NCBI RefSeq assembly: GCF_900101045.1
Contig: NZ_FNFN01000003.1
Coordinates: forward strand, 744,001-808,000
Direction of reading: 5' to 3'
Source: Nocardioides sp. YR527
Lineage (GTDB): Bacteria > Actinomycetota > Actinomycetes > Propionibacteriales > Nocardioidaceae
DNA: 64,000 nucleotides
Below the pieces are notes generated by a model, which was not told the DNA's origin, did no database searches, and worked only from the letters and a program-made list of their open reading frames with translations. Shown here in pieces: positions 16,505-27,053 of the stretch. The position numbers and the translations under genes are program-made. Position 1 is the first letter of the stretch. Each line of letters starts with the position of its first letter.

Positions 16505-17974
16505 CTATTCCTTCCGGGCCGGCACCCGGTTGTTGGCGGCGACATCGGCGAACCAGAGGCCGCTGTCCTTCGGCGTACGCACCTGGGTCTCGAAGTCCAC
16601 GTGCACGATCCCGAACCGGTGGGCGTAGCCGTAGCTCCACTCGAAGTTGTCGAGCAGGGACCAGGCGAAGTAGCCCTGGATGTCCGCGCCCTGCTCGATG
16701 GCGTCGAGCGTCGCGCGCAGGTGCTGGTCGATGTAGTCGAGCCGGGCGGTGTCGTGCACTGCACCATCCTCGACCACGTCGTCATAGTAGGCGCCGTTCT
16801 CGGTGATGTAGATCGGCGGGGCACCGTATTCGTCGCTGAGCCGGGTCAGCAGCCGGGTCAGCCAGACCGGGTCGATCTCCCAGTCGCGGGCGGTCGTGGG
16901 GCGACCGGTGCGCGGGGTCACGAACTCCGCACCGGGGTAGGGGTTGCCACGCGGCAGGTCGGAGTGCACCAGCCGGCTGCCCAGCACCTGGTCGGGGTCG
17001 ATCTCGAACGGCTCCGCCGCGATGGCGTTGCCGAAGTAGAAGTTGATCCCGAGCACGTCGAGCGGAGCCGAGATGACCTCGAGGTCGCCCTCGAGCACCC
17101 AGTCCTGCCACGGCCGGCCCTGGAAGGTGAGGCCCTCGGTGTCGGCGGCCAGGTCGTCGGCGTACTTGCCTCGGAACAGCGGCTCGAAGAACACCCGGTT
17201 GTGCAGACCGTCGATCCGCCGGGTCATGTCCACGTCCTCGGGACGGTCGGCGTCGTAGGGGTCGACGACCGTCGGGTTGAGGGTGATGCCGAGCGACTTC
17301 CCGTTCTCCGGCGTCGCGCCGCGGCTGCGCAGCTCGTTGACCACCAGGCCGTGTCCGAGCATCAGGTGGTGAGCCGCGACGATGCCGGCCACGCCCTCCT
17401 GGCGACCCGGCGCGTGCTGGCCACCGGAGTAGCCGAGGAACGCCGAGCACCAGGGCTCGTTCAGCGTCGTCCAGTTGTCGACGCGGTCGGAGAGCGCGTC
17501 GTAGACGGTCGTGGAGTACTCCACGAACCGGTAGGCCGTGTCGCGGCTGGTCCAGCCGCCCTGCTCCTCCAGCGCCTGCGGCAGGTCCCAGTGGTAGAGC
17601 GTGATCCACGGCGCGATCTCGGCCTCGAGCAGCTCGTCGACGAGACGGCTGTAGAAGTCGAGCCCCGCCTGGTTGACCTTCCCGCCATCGGGACGGATCC
17701 GCGGCCACGCCGTCGAGAACCGGTACGAGGCCAGGTTGAGGCGCTTCATCAGCGCGACGTCCTCGGGCACCCGGTGGTAGTGGTCGCACGCCACCTCGCC
17801 GGAGTCGCCGTTGAGGATCGCTCCCGGCACCTTGGCGAAGGTGTCCCAGTTGCTGGGCGTACGTCCGTCCTCGTCGATGGCTCCCTCGATCTGGTAGGAC
17901 GCGGTCGCCGCGCCCCAGAGGAAGTCCTTCGGGAACGTACGTTCGGCGTGGGTGGGGTTTGTCGAGAGGGTCAT
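16505..17974 (-). CDS. bglC: GH1 beta-glucosidase
   Basis: 489 residues. Glycoside hydrolase family 1: FPKDFLWGAATASYQIEGA at the N-terminus, the acid/base Glu in TLNEPWCSAF and the nucleophile Glu in IYITENGAYY. There is no signal peptide, so it hydrolyses imported cellobiose or other beta-glucosides in the cytoplasm. The ATG at 17974 overlaps the permease stop (ATGA), which fixes the start against a longer open frame. It lies within the sugar operon. Confidence 0.94.
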   Translation of the reverse strand: MTLSTNPTHAERTFPKDFLWGAATASYQIEGAIDEDGRTPSNWDTFAKVPGAILNGDSGEVACDHYHRVPEDVALMKRLNLASYRFSTAWPRIRPDGGKVNQAGLDFYSRLVDELLEAEIAPWITLYHWDLPQALEEQGGWTSRDTAYRFVEYSTTVYDALSDRVDNWTTLNEPWCSAFLGYSGGQHAPGRQEGVAGIVAAHHLMLGHGLVVNELRSRGATPENGKSLGITLNPTVVDPYDADRPEDVDMTRRIDGLHNRVFFEPLFRGKYADDLAADTEGLTFQGRPWQDWVLEGDLEVISAPLDVLGINFYFGNAIAAEPFEIDPDQVLGSRLVHSDLPRGNPYPGAEFVTPRTGRPTTARDWEIDPVWLTRLLTRLSDEYGAPPIYITENGAYYDDVVEDGAVHDTARLDYIDQHLRATLDAIEQGADIQGYFAWSLLDNFEWSYGYAHRFGIVHVDFETQVRTPKDSGLWFADVAANNRVPARKE

Positions 17975-18819
17975 CCCTTGACGGCTCCTTGCATGATGCC
18001 GGACACCAGGTGGCGTCCGGTGGCGATGAACAACAGCAGCAACGGGATCGTCGCCATGATGGTCCCGGCCTGGAGCAGAGCGAGGTCGCTCAGCCCCTGC
18101 CCGGGTGCGATCTTGAGCTTGTCGAGCGCGGTCTGGAGGGTCTGGACGTCGGAGTTCTGCAGCACCAGCAGGGGCCACATGAAGTCCGTCCAGACGCTCA
18201 TGAACGTGAACAGCGCCAAGATCGCCATAGCCGGACGTGCTGCCGGGACGGCAACTGTCCAGGCGATGCGGATCTGAGAGCAGCCGTCGACGCGGGCCGC
18301 GTCGATCAGCTCGTCGGGGATCGCGTCGACGAGGTACTGACGCATGAAGAACACCCCGAACGCGGTCACCAGCCACGGCAGGGTGACCGCCGTCAGGGTG
18401 CCGTCGAGGCCGAGGTTGCTGAACTGCTTCAGCATCGGCACCAGCGCCAGCTGGGTCGGGACCGCCAGCGTCATGACGATGAACGCCATCAGCACGTTGG
18501 ACCCCTTGAAGCGGAGCTTCGCGAACGCGTAGCCCGCCAGCGTCGAGAACGCCACCACCGAGAATGCGCCGATGCTCGAGACGATGACCGAGTTGAGCAG
18601 TGCCGACCAGAAGTCGATCTGGTCGAAGACCCGCTTGGCGTTGTCGATGAAGTGGCCGCCGGGCACCAGCGGGGGCGGCGACTGGAGGGTCCTCTCCTTG
18701 GTGACCGTGCCCATGACGTAGGACCAGTAGAGGGGGAAGACGGAGCCGAGGACGAACGCGGCGAGCAGCGCGTAGACCAGGAAGCCGGGCTTGTTGATGC
18801 TGTGCACCTTGCCGCTCAT
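17971..18819 (-). CDS. cebG: Carbohydrate ABC transporter permease (CebG/MalG type)
   Basis: 282 residues, six predicted membrane helices. The EAA loop that docks the ATPase is DELIDAARVDGCSQIRIAWTVAVPAARPA. It pairs with the CebF-like permease upstream, overlapping it by 4 bp. No ATPase is encoded here, as is usual for actinobacterial sugar importers that share a MsiK-type ATPase elsewhere. Confidence 0.9.
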   Translation of the reverse strand: MSGKVHSINKPGFLVYALLAAFVLGSVFPLYWSYVMGTVTKERTLQSPPPLVPGGHFIDNAKRVFDQIDFWSALLNSVIVSSIGAFSVVAFSTLAGYAFAKLRFKGSNVLMAFIVMTLAVPTQLALVPMLKQFSNLGLDGTLTAVTLPWLVTAFGVFFMRQYLVDAIPDELIDAARVDGCSQIRIAWTVAVPAARPAMAILALFTFMSVWTDFMWPLLVLQNSDVQTLQTALDKLKIAPGQGLSDLALLQAGTIMATIPLLLLFIATGRHLVSGIMQGAVKG

Positions 18820-19781
18820 CGGGCACCTCTGTTCTGGATCGCGCGGGTGATCACGAAGTTGAGCAGGGCGACCCCGACGATGAGCAGGAACAGCAGCCAG
18901 GCCGCGGCGGCCGCCCGGGGATAGGGATCGGTCGCGCTGTTGGCGGTGTTGAAGACGTACATCGTCAGGGTCTGGAACTGGTAGTTCGCTCCGCCCTGGT
19001 GCTGCAGGTTGGTGTCGAAGAGTCGCGGCTCGGTGAAGATCTGCAGGCCGCCCATCGTCGAGGTGACGATCACGAAGATCATCGTCGGGCGGATCGAAGG
19101 CAGGGTGATGTTCCAGAACTGGCGTCCGCTGCCGGCCCCGTCGAGGGAGGCGGACTCGTAGAGGTCGCGGGGGACCGCCTGCATCGCCGCCAGGATGATC
19201 AGCGTGTTGTAGCCGGTCCAGCGCCAGTTGACCATCGTCGCGATCGCCGTCCAGCTGGCGAAGCGGTCGGTGTGCCAGCCGATCGGGTCGATCCCGATCA
19301 CGCCGAGCATCTGGTTGGCGAGCCCGGACTTGTCGGCGAAGATCGCGCTCCAGATGAGCGCGGCCGCGGCGGGGGCGACGACGTACGGCAGCAGGACCGA
19401 CATCCGCCACCAGGAGCGTCCGCGCAGGTTGGTGTCGAGGAGCGCCGCGATGACCGTCGCGATGATCACCTGCGGCACCGAGGAGAGCAGGAAGATCCCG
19501 ACCGTGTTGACCAGGGCCTTGTGGAACACCGGGTCGGTGATGACGTGGACGTAGTTCGCCCAGCCGACCGGGTCGCCGACCGTGCCACCGAAGCGCGGCC
19601 AGGAGAAGAAGGACAGGTAGCCCGTGTAGAGCAGCGGGTAGAGGCCGATCGCCGCGAAGACGATGAAGAACGGCGCGACGAAGAGGTACGGCGCGTACTT
19701 CACGTCCCAGCGGCTGAGCCGCTGCCGCAGGGCCGAGGGGCCCTGCGGCGAGCGGCTCGCCTGAGGGGATGTCTTGAGCAT
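18816..19781 (-). CDS. cebF: Carbohydrate ABC transporter permease (CebF/MalF type)
   Basis: 321 residues, six predicted helices beginning at YLFVAPFFIVFAAIGLYPLLY. The EAA loop is DLYESASLDGAGSGRQFWNITLPSIRP. The ATG at 19781 is chosen because upstream codons have no membrane-protein character and the binding-protein gene ends 8 bp before. It forms the membrane channel with CebG for the sugar bound by the lipoprotein encoded upstream. Confidence 0.9.
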   Translation of the reverse strand: MLKTSPQASRSPQGPSALRQRLSRWDVKYAPYLFVAPFFIVFAAIGLYPLLYTGYLSFFSWPRFGGTVGDPVGWANYVHVITDPVFHKALVNTVGIFLLSSVPQVIIATVIAALLDTNLRGRSWWRMSVLLPYVVAPAAAALIWSAIFADKSGLANQMLGVIGIDPIGWHTDRFASWTAIATMVNWRWTGYNTLIILAAMQAVPRDLYESASLDGAGSGRQFWNITLPSIRPTMIFVIVTSTMGGLQIFTEPRLFDTNLQHQGGANYQFQTLTMYVFNTANSATDPYPRAAAAAWLLFLLIVGVALLNFVITRAIQNRGAR

Positions 19782-19788
19782 CTTCAGA

Positions 19789-21084
19789 TCAGAGGTTGCC
19801 CACGGCGCCGACGAAGGTCGTCCAGGACGTCTCGGGGTCCTCGCCCTCGTCGACACGCTGGATCGCGGTCTGGAAGAGGCCGAGCACGTCGGAGTACTTG
19901 TCACCCTTGAACGGGACGCCCGGCGTGACCGCAGCGGCGCGGTTGGTCAGGATCTCGGTGGTCTTGGCGTTGCCGAAGTAGGGGTCCTCGGCGTTCTCGG
20001 ACTGCAGGGTCTTCTGCGCCTCGAGGTTGCCCGGGAAGTTGCCGGCAGCCTTGGACGCGGAGACCTGCGAGTCGGCGTTGGTCAGGTAGTTGGCGACCTC
20101 CTGGGCCTCCTCGGTGTGCGCGCCGCTGGCCGGGACGGCGAGGAACGAGCCGCCCCAGTTGCCGCCGCCACCCGGGAAGGCGTCAGCGATCCGCCAGCCC
20201 GTCACGTCCGGCGCGGAGGACTTGATGTTGGCGAACATCCAGCCCGGGCACGGCATCGTGGCGAAGCCGTCGTTGGTGAAGTTCGCCTGCCAGTCCTCGC
20301 CCCACTGGACGACCTTGGTGGACAGGGTCGGGGAGTACTTCGTGACGGTGTCGTAGACGGCCTTCAGCTCGTCGTTCTCGACGTTGACCTTCTGGTCCTC
20401 GGTCTGGAACGGGAACTCGACCTGGTTGAGCATGGCCTGTGCGACCGAGCCGGAGGCGTCGTACCACTTCGTCTGGGGGACCTTCTTGGTGAACTCCTCG
20501 CCGGTCTTGTAGTAGGTGTCCCAGTCCTTGAATAGGGCTGCGGCGTCGGCGGGCTCGCTCGGGAGGCCGGCCTTCTCGAAGAGGTCGGCGCGGTAGCACA
20601 TCGCCTCGGGGCCGATGTCGGTCGGGTAGCCGATCTGCTTGCCGTCGGTGGTCTGGCCGGCCTTGTAGGCGTATTCGACCCAGCGGCCGTCGAGCTCGGG
20701 ATCGGAGATGTCGGCGAACTGCTCGTTCGCGCCCTCGGCGACCAGCGCCGCCATGGCGTCACCCTCGACCGCGATCACGTCGGGGAGCTCGGTGCCGGCC
20801 TGGAGGGCCTTGGTCATCGACTCCTTCCAGGTGTCCCACTCGGCGATCTTGGTCTGCTTGATCTTGAAGGGACGCTCGGGGTCGGCGTTCCACTTCTCGA
20901 TCTGCTCGTCGTAGCCGAACTCGCTGAAGGTGGTGATGGTGAGCGTGTCGTCCTTACCGAGAGAGGACTGCTCGTCGCCGTCACCGCCACCGCAGGCCGT
21001 CAGGCCGGCGACGAGAGAGGCGACGGCGCATGCGGCCAGGGCGGTTCTGGGCCGGCGGTGCCAGGGCTTGGAGTTGTTGGACAC
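19789..21084 (-). CDS. cebE: Sugar-binding lipoprotein of ABC transporter
   Basis: 431 residues from GTG 21084, with AGGAG spaced 7-8 bases before it. The signal peptide RRPRTALAACAVASLVAGLTAC ends in a lipobox Cys followed by a GGGDGDEQSS linker. The mature part is an extracellular solute-binding protein family 1 fold (TLTITTFSEFGYDEQIEKWN; later PGGGGNWGGSFLAVP). It is the first gene of the operon, behind two CebR-type operators and a CRP-like box. Cellobiose or cello-oligosaccharides are the likely ligands because of the linked GH1 enzyme. Confidence 0.88.
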   Translation of the reverse strand: MSNNSKPWHRRPRTALAACAVASLVAGLTACGGGDGDEQSSLGKDDTLTITTFSEFGYDEQIEKWNADPERPFKIKQTKIAEWDTWKESMTKALQAGTELPDVIAVEGDAMAALVAEGANEQFADISDPELDGRWVEYAYKAGQTTDGKQIGYPTDIGPEAMCYRADLFEKAGLPSEPADAAALFKDWDTYYKTGEEFTKKVPQTKWYDASGSVAQAMLNQVEFPFQTEDQKVNVENDELKAVYDTVTKYSPTLSTKVVQWGEDWQANFTNDGFATMPCPGWMFANIKSSAPDVTGWRIADAFPGGGGNWGGSFLAVPASGAHTEEAQEVANYLTNADSQVSASKAAGNFPGNLEAQKTLQSENAEDPYFGNAKTTEILTNRAAAVTPGVPFKGDKYSDVLGLFQTAIQRVDEGEDPETSWTTFVGAVGNL

Positions 21085-21117
21085 GGGAGTGCTCCTGCAC
21101 GTCTGTGTGGGGAGTGA

Positions 21118-21129
21118 GAGCGCTTCCAC
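21118..21129. promoter_or_regulatory. CebR-like operator 1 (GAGCGCTTCCAC)
   Basis: This is an exact copy of the core found again at 21208-21219. It lies 34 bp upstream of the cebE start, in a good position to block transcription or early elongation. It resembles TGGGAGCGCTCCCA operators of CebR-type LacI proteins, and such a gene ends this operon. Confidence 0.65.
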
Positions 21130-21147
21130 TCTCGGGGTTACGGAGAG

Positions 21148-21163
21148 TGTGATTGCGCTCACA
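21148..21163. promoter_or_regulatory. Perfect CRP-type box TGTGA-N6-TCACA
   Basis: Both half-sites match the Crp/GlxR consensus exactly, with spacer TTGCGC. It is 64-79 bp before cebE and lies between the two CebR-like operators, suggesting cAMP-linked control of sugar uptake. No CRP gene is in the window. Confidence 0.6.
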
Positions 21164-21203
21164 GCCTTCTGTCAAGTAGCCGGGTGGTAACGATTTCGTG
21201 ATT

Positions 21204-21219
21204 GTGGGAGCGCTTCCAC
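21204..21219. promoter_or_regulatory. CebR-like operator 2 (GTGGGAGCGCTTCCAC)
   Basis: A 16-bp palindrome with one mismatched pair, 120-135 bp before cebE and 25 bp past the aldolase stop. With operator 1 it could support looping by a tetrameric or paired LacI repressor. Confidence 0.65.
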
Positions 21220-21243
21220 CAGAATGGGGAATCCGGGCGTGGG

Positions 21244-22101
21244 TCAGCCCGAGATGACGGTGAGGAGCCGAGCGGTCTCGGCAGCCATCGCGTCGCGGCC
21301 GGCGCCGAGGTAGCGGCGCTGGTCGACCAGGTTCGAGTCGGCCCCGAGGGTTTCGCGGACCGCGGCGGTGAAGGCCTTGTTGAGCTGGGTGGCGACGTTG
21401 ATCTTCGTCATCCCGGCGGCGATGGCGGCCCGGAGCCCGTCGTCGCTCACGCCGGAGGAGCCGTGCAGGACCAGCGGGACGTCGACGGCATGGTGGATCT
21501 CCGCGATCAGCGCCTCGTCCAGGGCCGCGTCGCGGGTGGTCATCTTGTGGCTCGAGCCGACCGCCACGGCGAGGGCGTCGACGCCGGTGCTGGCGACGAA
21601 CGCGGCCGCCTCGGCCGGGTCGGTGCGTACGCCGGGAGCATGTACACCGTCATCTCGACAAGCTCGATACATCGCTTTGCCGCCGACCTCGCCCAGTTCG
21701 GCCTCCACGTGGGCGCCACGGTCGTGGCAGCGGCGAGCGACGGTAGCGGTGCGGGTGAGGTTGTCCTCGTAGGGGAGCTGGGAGGCGTCGTACATCACCG
21801 AGGAGAAGCCGAGATCGACCGCGATCCCGACCAGACGCTCGTCGGTCGCGTGGTCCAGGTGGAGCGAGATCGGCATGGTGGACGCCGACGCGACCGCGAT
21901 CGCGGCGTGTGCCAGCGGTGCCAGGCCGCCGTGGTAGCGCACCGCGTTCTCGCTGATCTGGACGATGACCGGCCGGTTCGCGGTCTCGGCTCCGGTGGCG
22001 ATCGCTTCGACGGTCTCCAGGTTGATCGCGTTGAAGGCGGCGACGCCGCGGCCCTCCTCGTAGGCCGAGCGGATCAGCGAGGCGGTGGTCGTGAGGGTCA
22101 T
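21244..22101 (-). CDS. Class II fructose/tagatose-bisphosphate aldolase family protein
   Basis: 285 residues. TIM-barrel class II aldolase with zinc ligands in ISLHLDHATDE, VEAELGEVGG and LVLHGSSGVSDD, and the phosphate site GMTKINVATQLN. The closest functional group is GatY/KbaY/FbaA-like. An eight-residue segment AMYRACRD sits in the mobile loop between GGK and DGVHAPG; it is encoded by a 24-bp palindrome-bearing sequence absent from typical members and may be an in-frame insertion. The ATG at 22101 is chosen over an upstream open frame. It lies upstream of the ceb operon and may feed sugars to glycolysis. Confidence 0.85.
   Translation of the reverse strand: MTLTTTASLIRSAYEEGRGVAAFNAINLETVEAIATGAETANRPVIVQISENAVRYHGGLAPLAHAAIAVASASTMPISLHLDHATDERLVGIAVDLGFSSVMYDASQLPYEDNLTRTATVARRCHDRGAHVEAELGEVGGKAMYRACRDDGVHAPGVRTDPAEAAAFVASTGVDALAVAVGSSHKMTTRDAALDEALIAEIHHAVDVPLVLHGSSGVSDDGLRAAIAAGMTKINVATQLNKAFTAAVRETLGADSNLVDQRRYLGAGRDAMAAETARLLTVISG
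21652..21675. repeat. 24-bp in-frame insertion with REP-like core TCTCGACAAGCTCGA
   Basis: The core TCGACAAGCTCGA is symmetric and resembles short intergenic palindromic repeats common in high-GC actinobacteria. It falls in the aldolase gene exactly as eight codons, with no stop on the coding strand. That it is an insertion is inferred from the family's usual loop GGKDGVHAPG. Confidence 0.5.
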
Positions 22102-22132
22102 GGTCGAAGTGTCGCAGGCAGCCCACGACGTG

Positions 22133-22165
22133 AACGGCCGCCGACCCATGGGGTCGGCGGCCGTT
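22133..22165. terminator. Hairpin downstream of typA
   Basis: AACGGCCGCCGACCC-ATG-GGGTCGGCGGCCGTT: perfect 15-bp arms and a 3-base loop, 13 bp after the typA stop and 32 bp before the aldolase start. It would separate the two transcription units. Confidence 0.75.
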
Positions 22166-22177
22166 AGGAGAAGCCGA

Positions 22178-24070
<1,893 letters not shown>

Positions 24071-24169
24071 GTGCGAAGCGGCTCGATTTCTGGCGCGGGA
24101 CGGGACGTCTGATCTTATCCGCCGTGACCTCCTTGACCCGCATCCGGAGATGACGGTTGGCTGAGGCAC

Positions 24170-25465
24170 ATGACTTCTCGGAAACACCTCTGCCAGATCG
24201 TGCCCCCGTATCTCGTGCAGCGGCTCAACGCTGGTCGCCTCGACCAGGACAACGCATTCCGAGCCGCCCGGACCGAGCACCTGACCAGGTTCCTCGCCCA
24301 AGGCGCCAGCCCGGAGGCGGTCGAGACCACCGCCGAGGCCGGGGACTGGACGGTCTACACCGCGAACAACGGCACCGACCTGCCCGGGGAGAAGGTCCGC
24401 GCCGCGGGCGACCCGGAGTCGGGCGACGAGAGCGTCGACGAGGCGGCGACCGGCATCACCGGCTCGCTGGCGCTCTTCGAGGAGGTCTACGGCCGCGACT
24501 CCTACGACGGCCGGGGCATCGAGGTCGTGATGACCGTCCACTACGACCGCGACTACGCCAACGCCTTCTGGGACGGTACCCAGCTGGTCTTCGGTGACGG
24601 CGACGGCGAGATCTTCCAGCGGTTCACCAAGGCAGTCGACGTGATCGGTCACGAGCTCTCCCACGCGGTCACCGAGCACACCGCCGGCCTCGTCTACCAG
24701 GGCCAGCCCGGCGCGCTCAACGAGTCGATGTCGGACGTGTTCGGCTCCTGCCTCAAGCAGCGCCTGCTCGGCCAGAGCGCCGAGGAGGCCGACTGGATCA
24801 TCGGCGCGGGCCTCTTCACCGAGTCGGTCCAGGGGGTCGGGTTGCGGCACATGCTCGAGCCCGGGACCGCCTACGACGACCCCACCCTGGGCAAGGACCC
24901 GCAGCCTGCCCACATGGACGACATCTACGACGGCACCGACGACAACGGCGGCGTCCACATCAACTCCGGCATCCCCAACCGCGCCTTCGCCCTCGCCGCC
25001 AAGGCGATCGGTGGGAACTCGTGGGACGGCGCCGGCAAGATCTGGTACGCGGCGCTGACCAACGGCGCCGTCACCACCGACACCGACTTCGCCGGGTTCG
25101 CCGCGGTGACCGTCGCCGAGGCCGGCGATCAGGCCGAGGCGGTCACCACCGCCTGGTCCGAGGTCGGGGTCACCCCGGCCTCCGGGACCCCGGCGCCCGA
25201 CGGTGAGGGGCCGACCCTGGTGCGGGTGCGCCGTAGCGGCGGTTTCCTGGGGCGTACCAAGGAGGGGGCCGCGGAGCTCGCGCCCTCGGCCGCGCAGGTG
25301 GCCACCGTGCGCAACCTGGTCGCCGGCGGAGCCACTCCGTCGAAGCCGAAGGGGGCCGACCGTTACATCTACGAGTTCGAGGTCGACGGCCGGACCGCCG
25401 TCGTGCACGAGGGCGACATGAGCCCTGAGCTGCGCGCCGTCGCCAACGAGCTGCTCGAGAGCTGA
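24170..25465 (+). CDS. Protealysin-type M4 metallopeptidase fused to emfourin-like inhibitor domain
   Basis: 431 residues with no signal peptide. Residues 8-18 (CQIVPPYLVQR) match the short protealysin propeptide with its cysteine and PPYL motif. The catalytic domain (about 70-340) has VIGHELSHAVTEHTAG (HExxH) and the third zinc ligand Glu in GALNESMSDVFG, plus a C-terminal active-site HINSGIPNRAF. After a proline-rich linker, residues about 347-431 (VRVRRSGGF ... ADRYIYEFEV ... MSPELR) resemble emfourin, the protein inhibitor normally encoded next to protealysin. Protease and inhibitor are thus one chain, possibly self-limiting. It is probably intracellular or non-classically secreted. Confidence 0.85.
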   Translation: MTSRKHLCQIVPPYLVQRLNAGRLDQDNAFRAARTEHLTRFLAQGASPEAVETTAEAGDWTVYTANNGTDLPGEKVRAAGDPESGDESVDEAATGITGSLALFEEVYGRDSYDGRGIEVVMTVHYDRDYANAFWDGTQLVFGDGDGEIFQRFTKAVDVIGHELSHAVTEHTAGLVYQGQPGALNESMSDVFGSCLKQRLLGQSAEEADWIIGAGLFTESVQGVGLRHMLEPGTAYDDPTLGKDPQPAHMDDIYDGTDDNGGVHINSGIPNRAFALAAKAIGGNSWDGAGKIWYAALTNGAVTTDTDFAGFAAVTVAEAGDQAEAVTTAWSEVGVTPASGTPAPDGEGPTLVRVRRSGGFLGRTKEGAAELAPSAAQVATVRNLVAGGATPSKPKGADRYIYEFEVDGRTAVVHEGDMSPELRAVANELLES

Positions 25466-25468
25466 TCC

Positions 25469-26158
25469 CTAGGGGAGGGCGCGGTCCAGCGCGGCCTCGA
25501 CGTGCACGGTGATCGCGTCGAGGATGGGTACGTCGACATCGCTGGGCCGCACGAGGAGGCTGAGCTCGGAGGCGCCGAGGATCACGCCGTCGGAGCCCGC
25601 GTCCCACAGCTCGTGGACGACCTCGAGGACCCGCTTGCGGGAGCCCGCGACGACGTTTCGGTGGATGAGCTCCTCGTAGATGATCGAGTCGAGCATCTCC
25701 ACGTGGAGGGTGTCGGGCAGGTTCACGTCGACGCCGTGGTCGGAGATGCGCTGGGCGAAGAAGTCGTTCTCCACGGTGTAGCGGGAGGCGAGGAACCCGG
25801 CCTTGGTGATGCCGAGCTGCTTGGCCTTCGCGGCGAGCTCGTCGGCCAGGTGCAGCACGGGTACGTCGACAGCGGCCGCCACCTCGTCGTAGACCTTGTG
25901 GAAGGTGGTGGTGCACAACAGGATGAAGTCGGCGCCGCCGGCCACCACGCTGCGGGCCGCGGCGGTCAGGATCTCGGCGACCTGGTCCCAGGACTCCTTC
26001 TCCTGAAGGGCCGTCAGCTCGGCCAGGTCGACGGAGGCCAGCACGATCTTGGCGGAGTGGAGACCGCCGAGCCGCTCCTGGACACCCTTGTTGAGTCCCT
26101 CGTAGTAAGCGGCGGTGCTTTCCCAGCTCATGCCGCCGATGAGTCCGATCGTCTGCAC
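25469..26158 (-). CDS. Aspartate/glutamate racemase family protein with one catalytic Cys missing
   Basis: 229 residues. The opening IGLIGGMSWESTAAYYEGLN is diagnostic. The first cysteine motif is ILLCTTTFHKVYD (usually CTNTMHK). The second, normally VLGCTE, reads VILGASELSLLV, with Ala replacing Cys and Ser replacing Thr. Two-base racemisation therefore looks unlikely; a one-sided epimerase, isomerase or lyase activity, or loss of activity, is possible. It is convergent with the M4 peptidase gene, 3 bp apart. Confidence 0.8.
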   Translation of the reverse strand: MQTIGLIGGMSWESTAAYYEGLNKGVQERLGGLHSAKIVLASVDLAELTALQEKESWDQVAEILTAAARSVVAGGADFILLCTTTFHKVYDEVAAAVDVPVLHLADELAAKAKQLGITKAGFLASRYTVENDFFAQRISDHGVDVNLPDTLHVEMLDSIIYEELIHRNVVAGSRKRVLEVVHELWDAGSDGVILGASELSLLVRPSDVDVPILDAITVHVEAALDRALP

Positions 26159-26228
26159 GTCATCGAGTGTGACACCGTCGGAGGCTGCGTACGGAATCCT
26201 CGGCGCCCCTGACCAGCGCAGATGTCGG

Positions 26229-26972
26229 TCAGCCCTCGCGGTGCACCTTGTGCGGGGCGGCCTGGGCGCGCGGCTTGATCACCAGTTCGTCGATGTTGAC
26301 GTGAGCCGGGCGGGTGGCCATCCAGACGATCGCGTCCGCGATGTCCTCGGCGACCAGCGGGTCGGCGACGCCCTGGTAGACCTTGTCGGCCGCCGCCTGG
26401 TCGCCGCCGAGACGTACGAGCGAGAACTCCTCGGTCTGGACCATGCCCGGGGCGATCTCCATGATGCGCACCGGCTTGTCGACGATCTCCAGACGCAGCG
26501 CCTCGGTGACCGCGCGGGTGCCGAACTTGGCCGCGTTGTAGCCTGCGCCGCCCTCGTAGGCGCGCCGGCCGGCGATCGAGCCGACGTTGATGACCGCGCC
26601 GGCTCCCGAGGCGACCAGCGCGGGGAGCAGCGCCTTGGTCACCCGGGTCAGGCCGATCACGTTGACCTCGAACATCGCCTGCCACTTGGTCAGGTCGGCC
26701 TCGGCCACCTGGTCCACGCCGAAGGCGCCGCCGGCGTTGTTGACCAGCAGTTCGAGACGGTCCCCGACCGCCTCGACGAGCGCGGCGACGGAGTCGTCGG
26801 AGGTGACATCGGTCGCGATCGCGGTGCCGCCGATCTCCTCGGCCAGCGCCTCGATCCGGTCGGCGCGGCGAGCGGCGAGGAAGACGTGGTAGCCCTCCTT
26901 GGCGAGCTGGCGGGCGGTGGCGGCGCCGATCCCGCTCGAGGCGCCGGTGACGACAGCATTCTTGGACGACAT
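26229..26972 (-). CDS. Short-chain dehydrogenase/reductase (YdfG/serine dehydrogenase-like)
   Basis: 247 residues. TGASSGIG cofactor loop, ARRADRI after beta-2 (Arg pair, NADP preference), NNAGGAFG, catalytic Ser in VGSIAG and YNAAK. The C-terminal region [14 protein letters not shown] is typical of the YdfG group that oxidises 3-hydroxy acids or serine. It is divergent from mshA. There is no clear operon partner. Confidence 0.85.
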   Translation of the reverse strand: MSSKNAVVTGASSGIGAATARQLAKEGYHVFLAARRADRIEALAEEIGGTAIATDVTSDDSVAALVEAVGDRLELLVNNAGGAFGVDQVAEADLTKWQAMFEVNVIGLTRVTKALLPALVASGAGAVINVGSIAGRRAYEGGAGYNAAKFGTRAVTEALRLEIVDKPVRIMEIAPGMVQTEEFSLVRLGGDQAAADKVYQGVADPLVAEDIADAIVWMATRPAHVNIDELVIKPRAQAAPHKVHREG

Positions 26973-27053
26973 GGAGCCATTCTCTCGTCGCTCGCTCGAC
27001 TTTGCCCACCGGGTCCCACGATCGAAGACGTTTCACGCGGGTTCGCGTAGCCG

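Noticed and set aside
24071..25408. Long upstream extension of the typA frame (to 25408)
   Set aside because: TypA begins at the conserved [22 protein letters not shown]; the extension is antisense to the M4 peptidase and has no motif.
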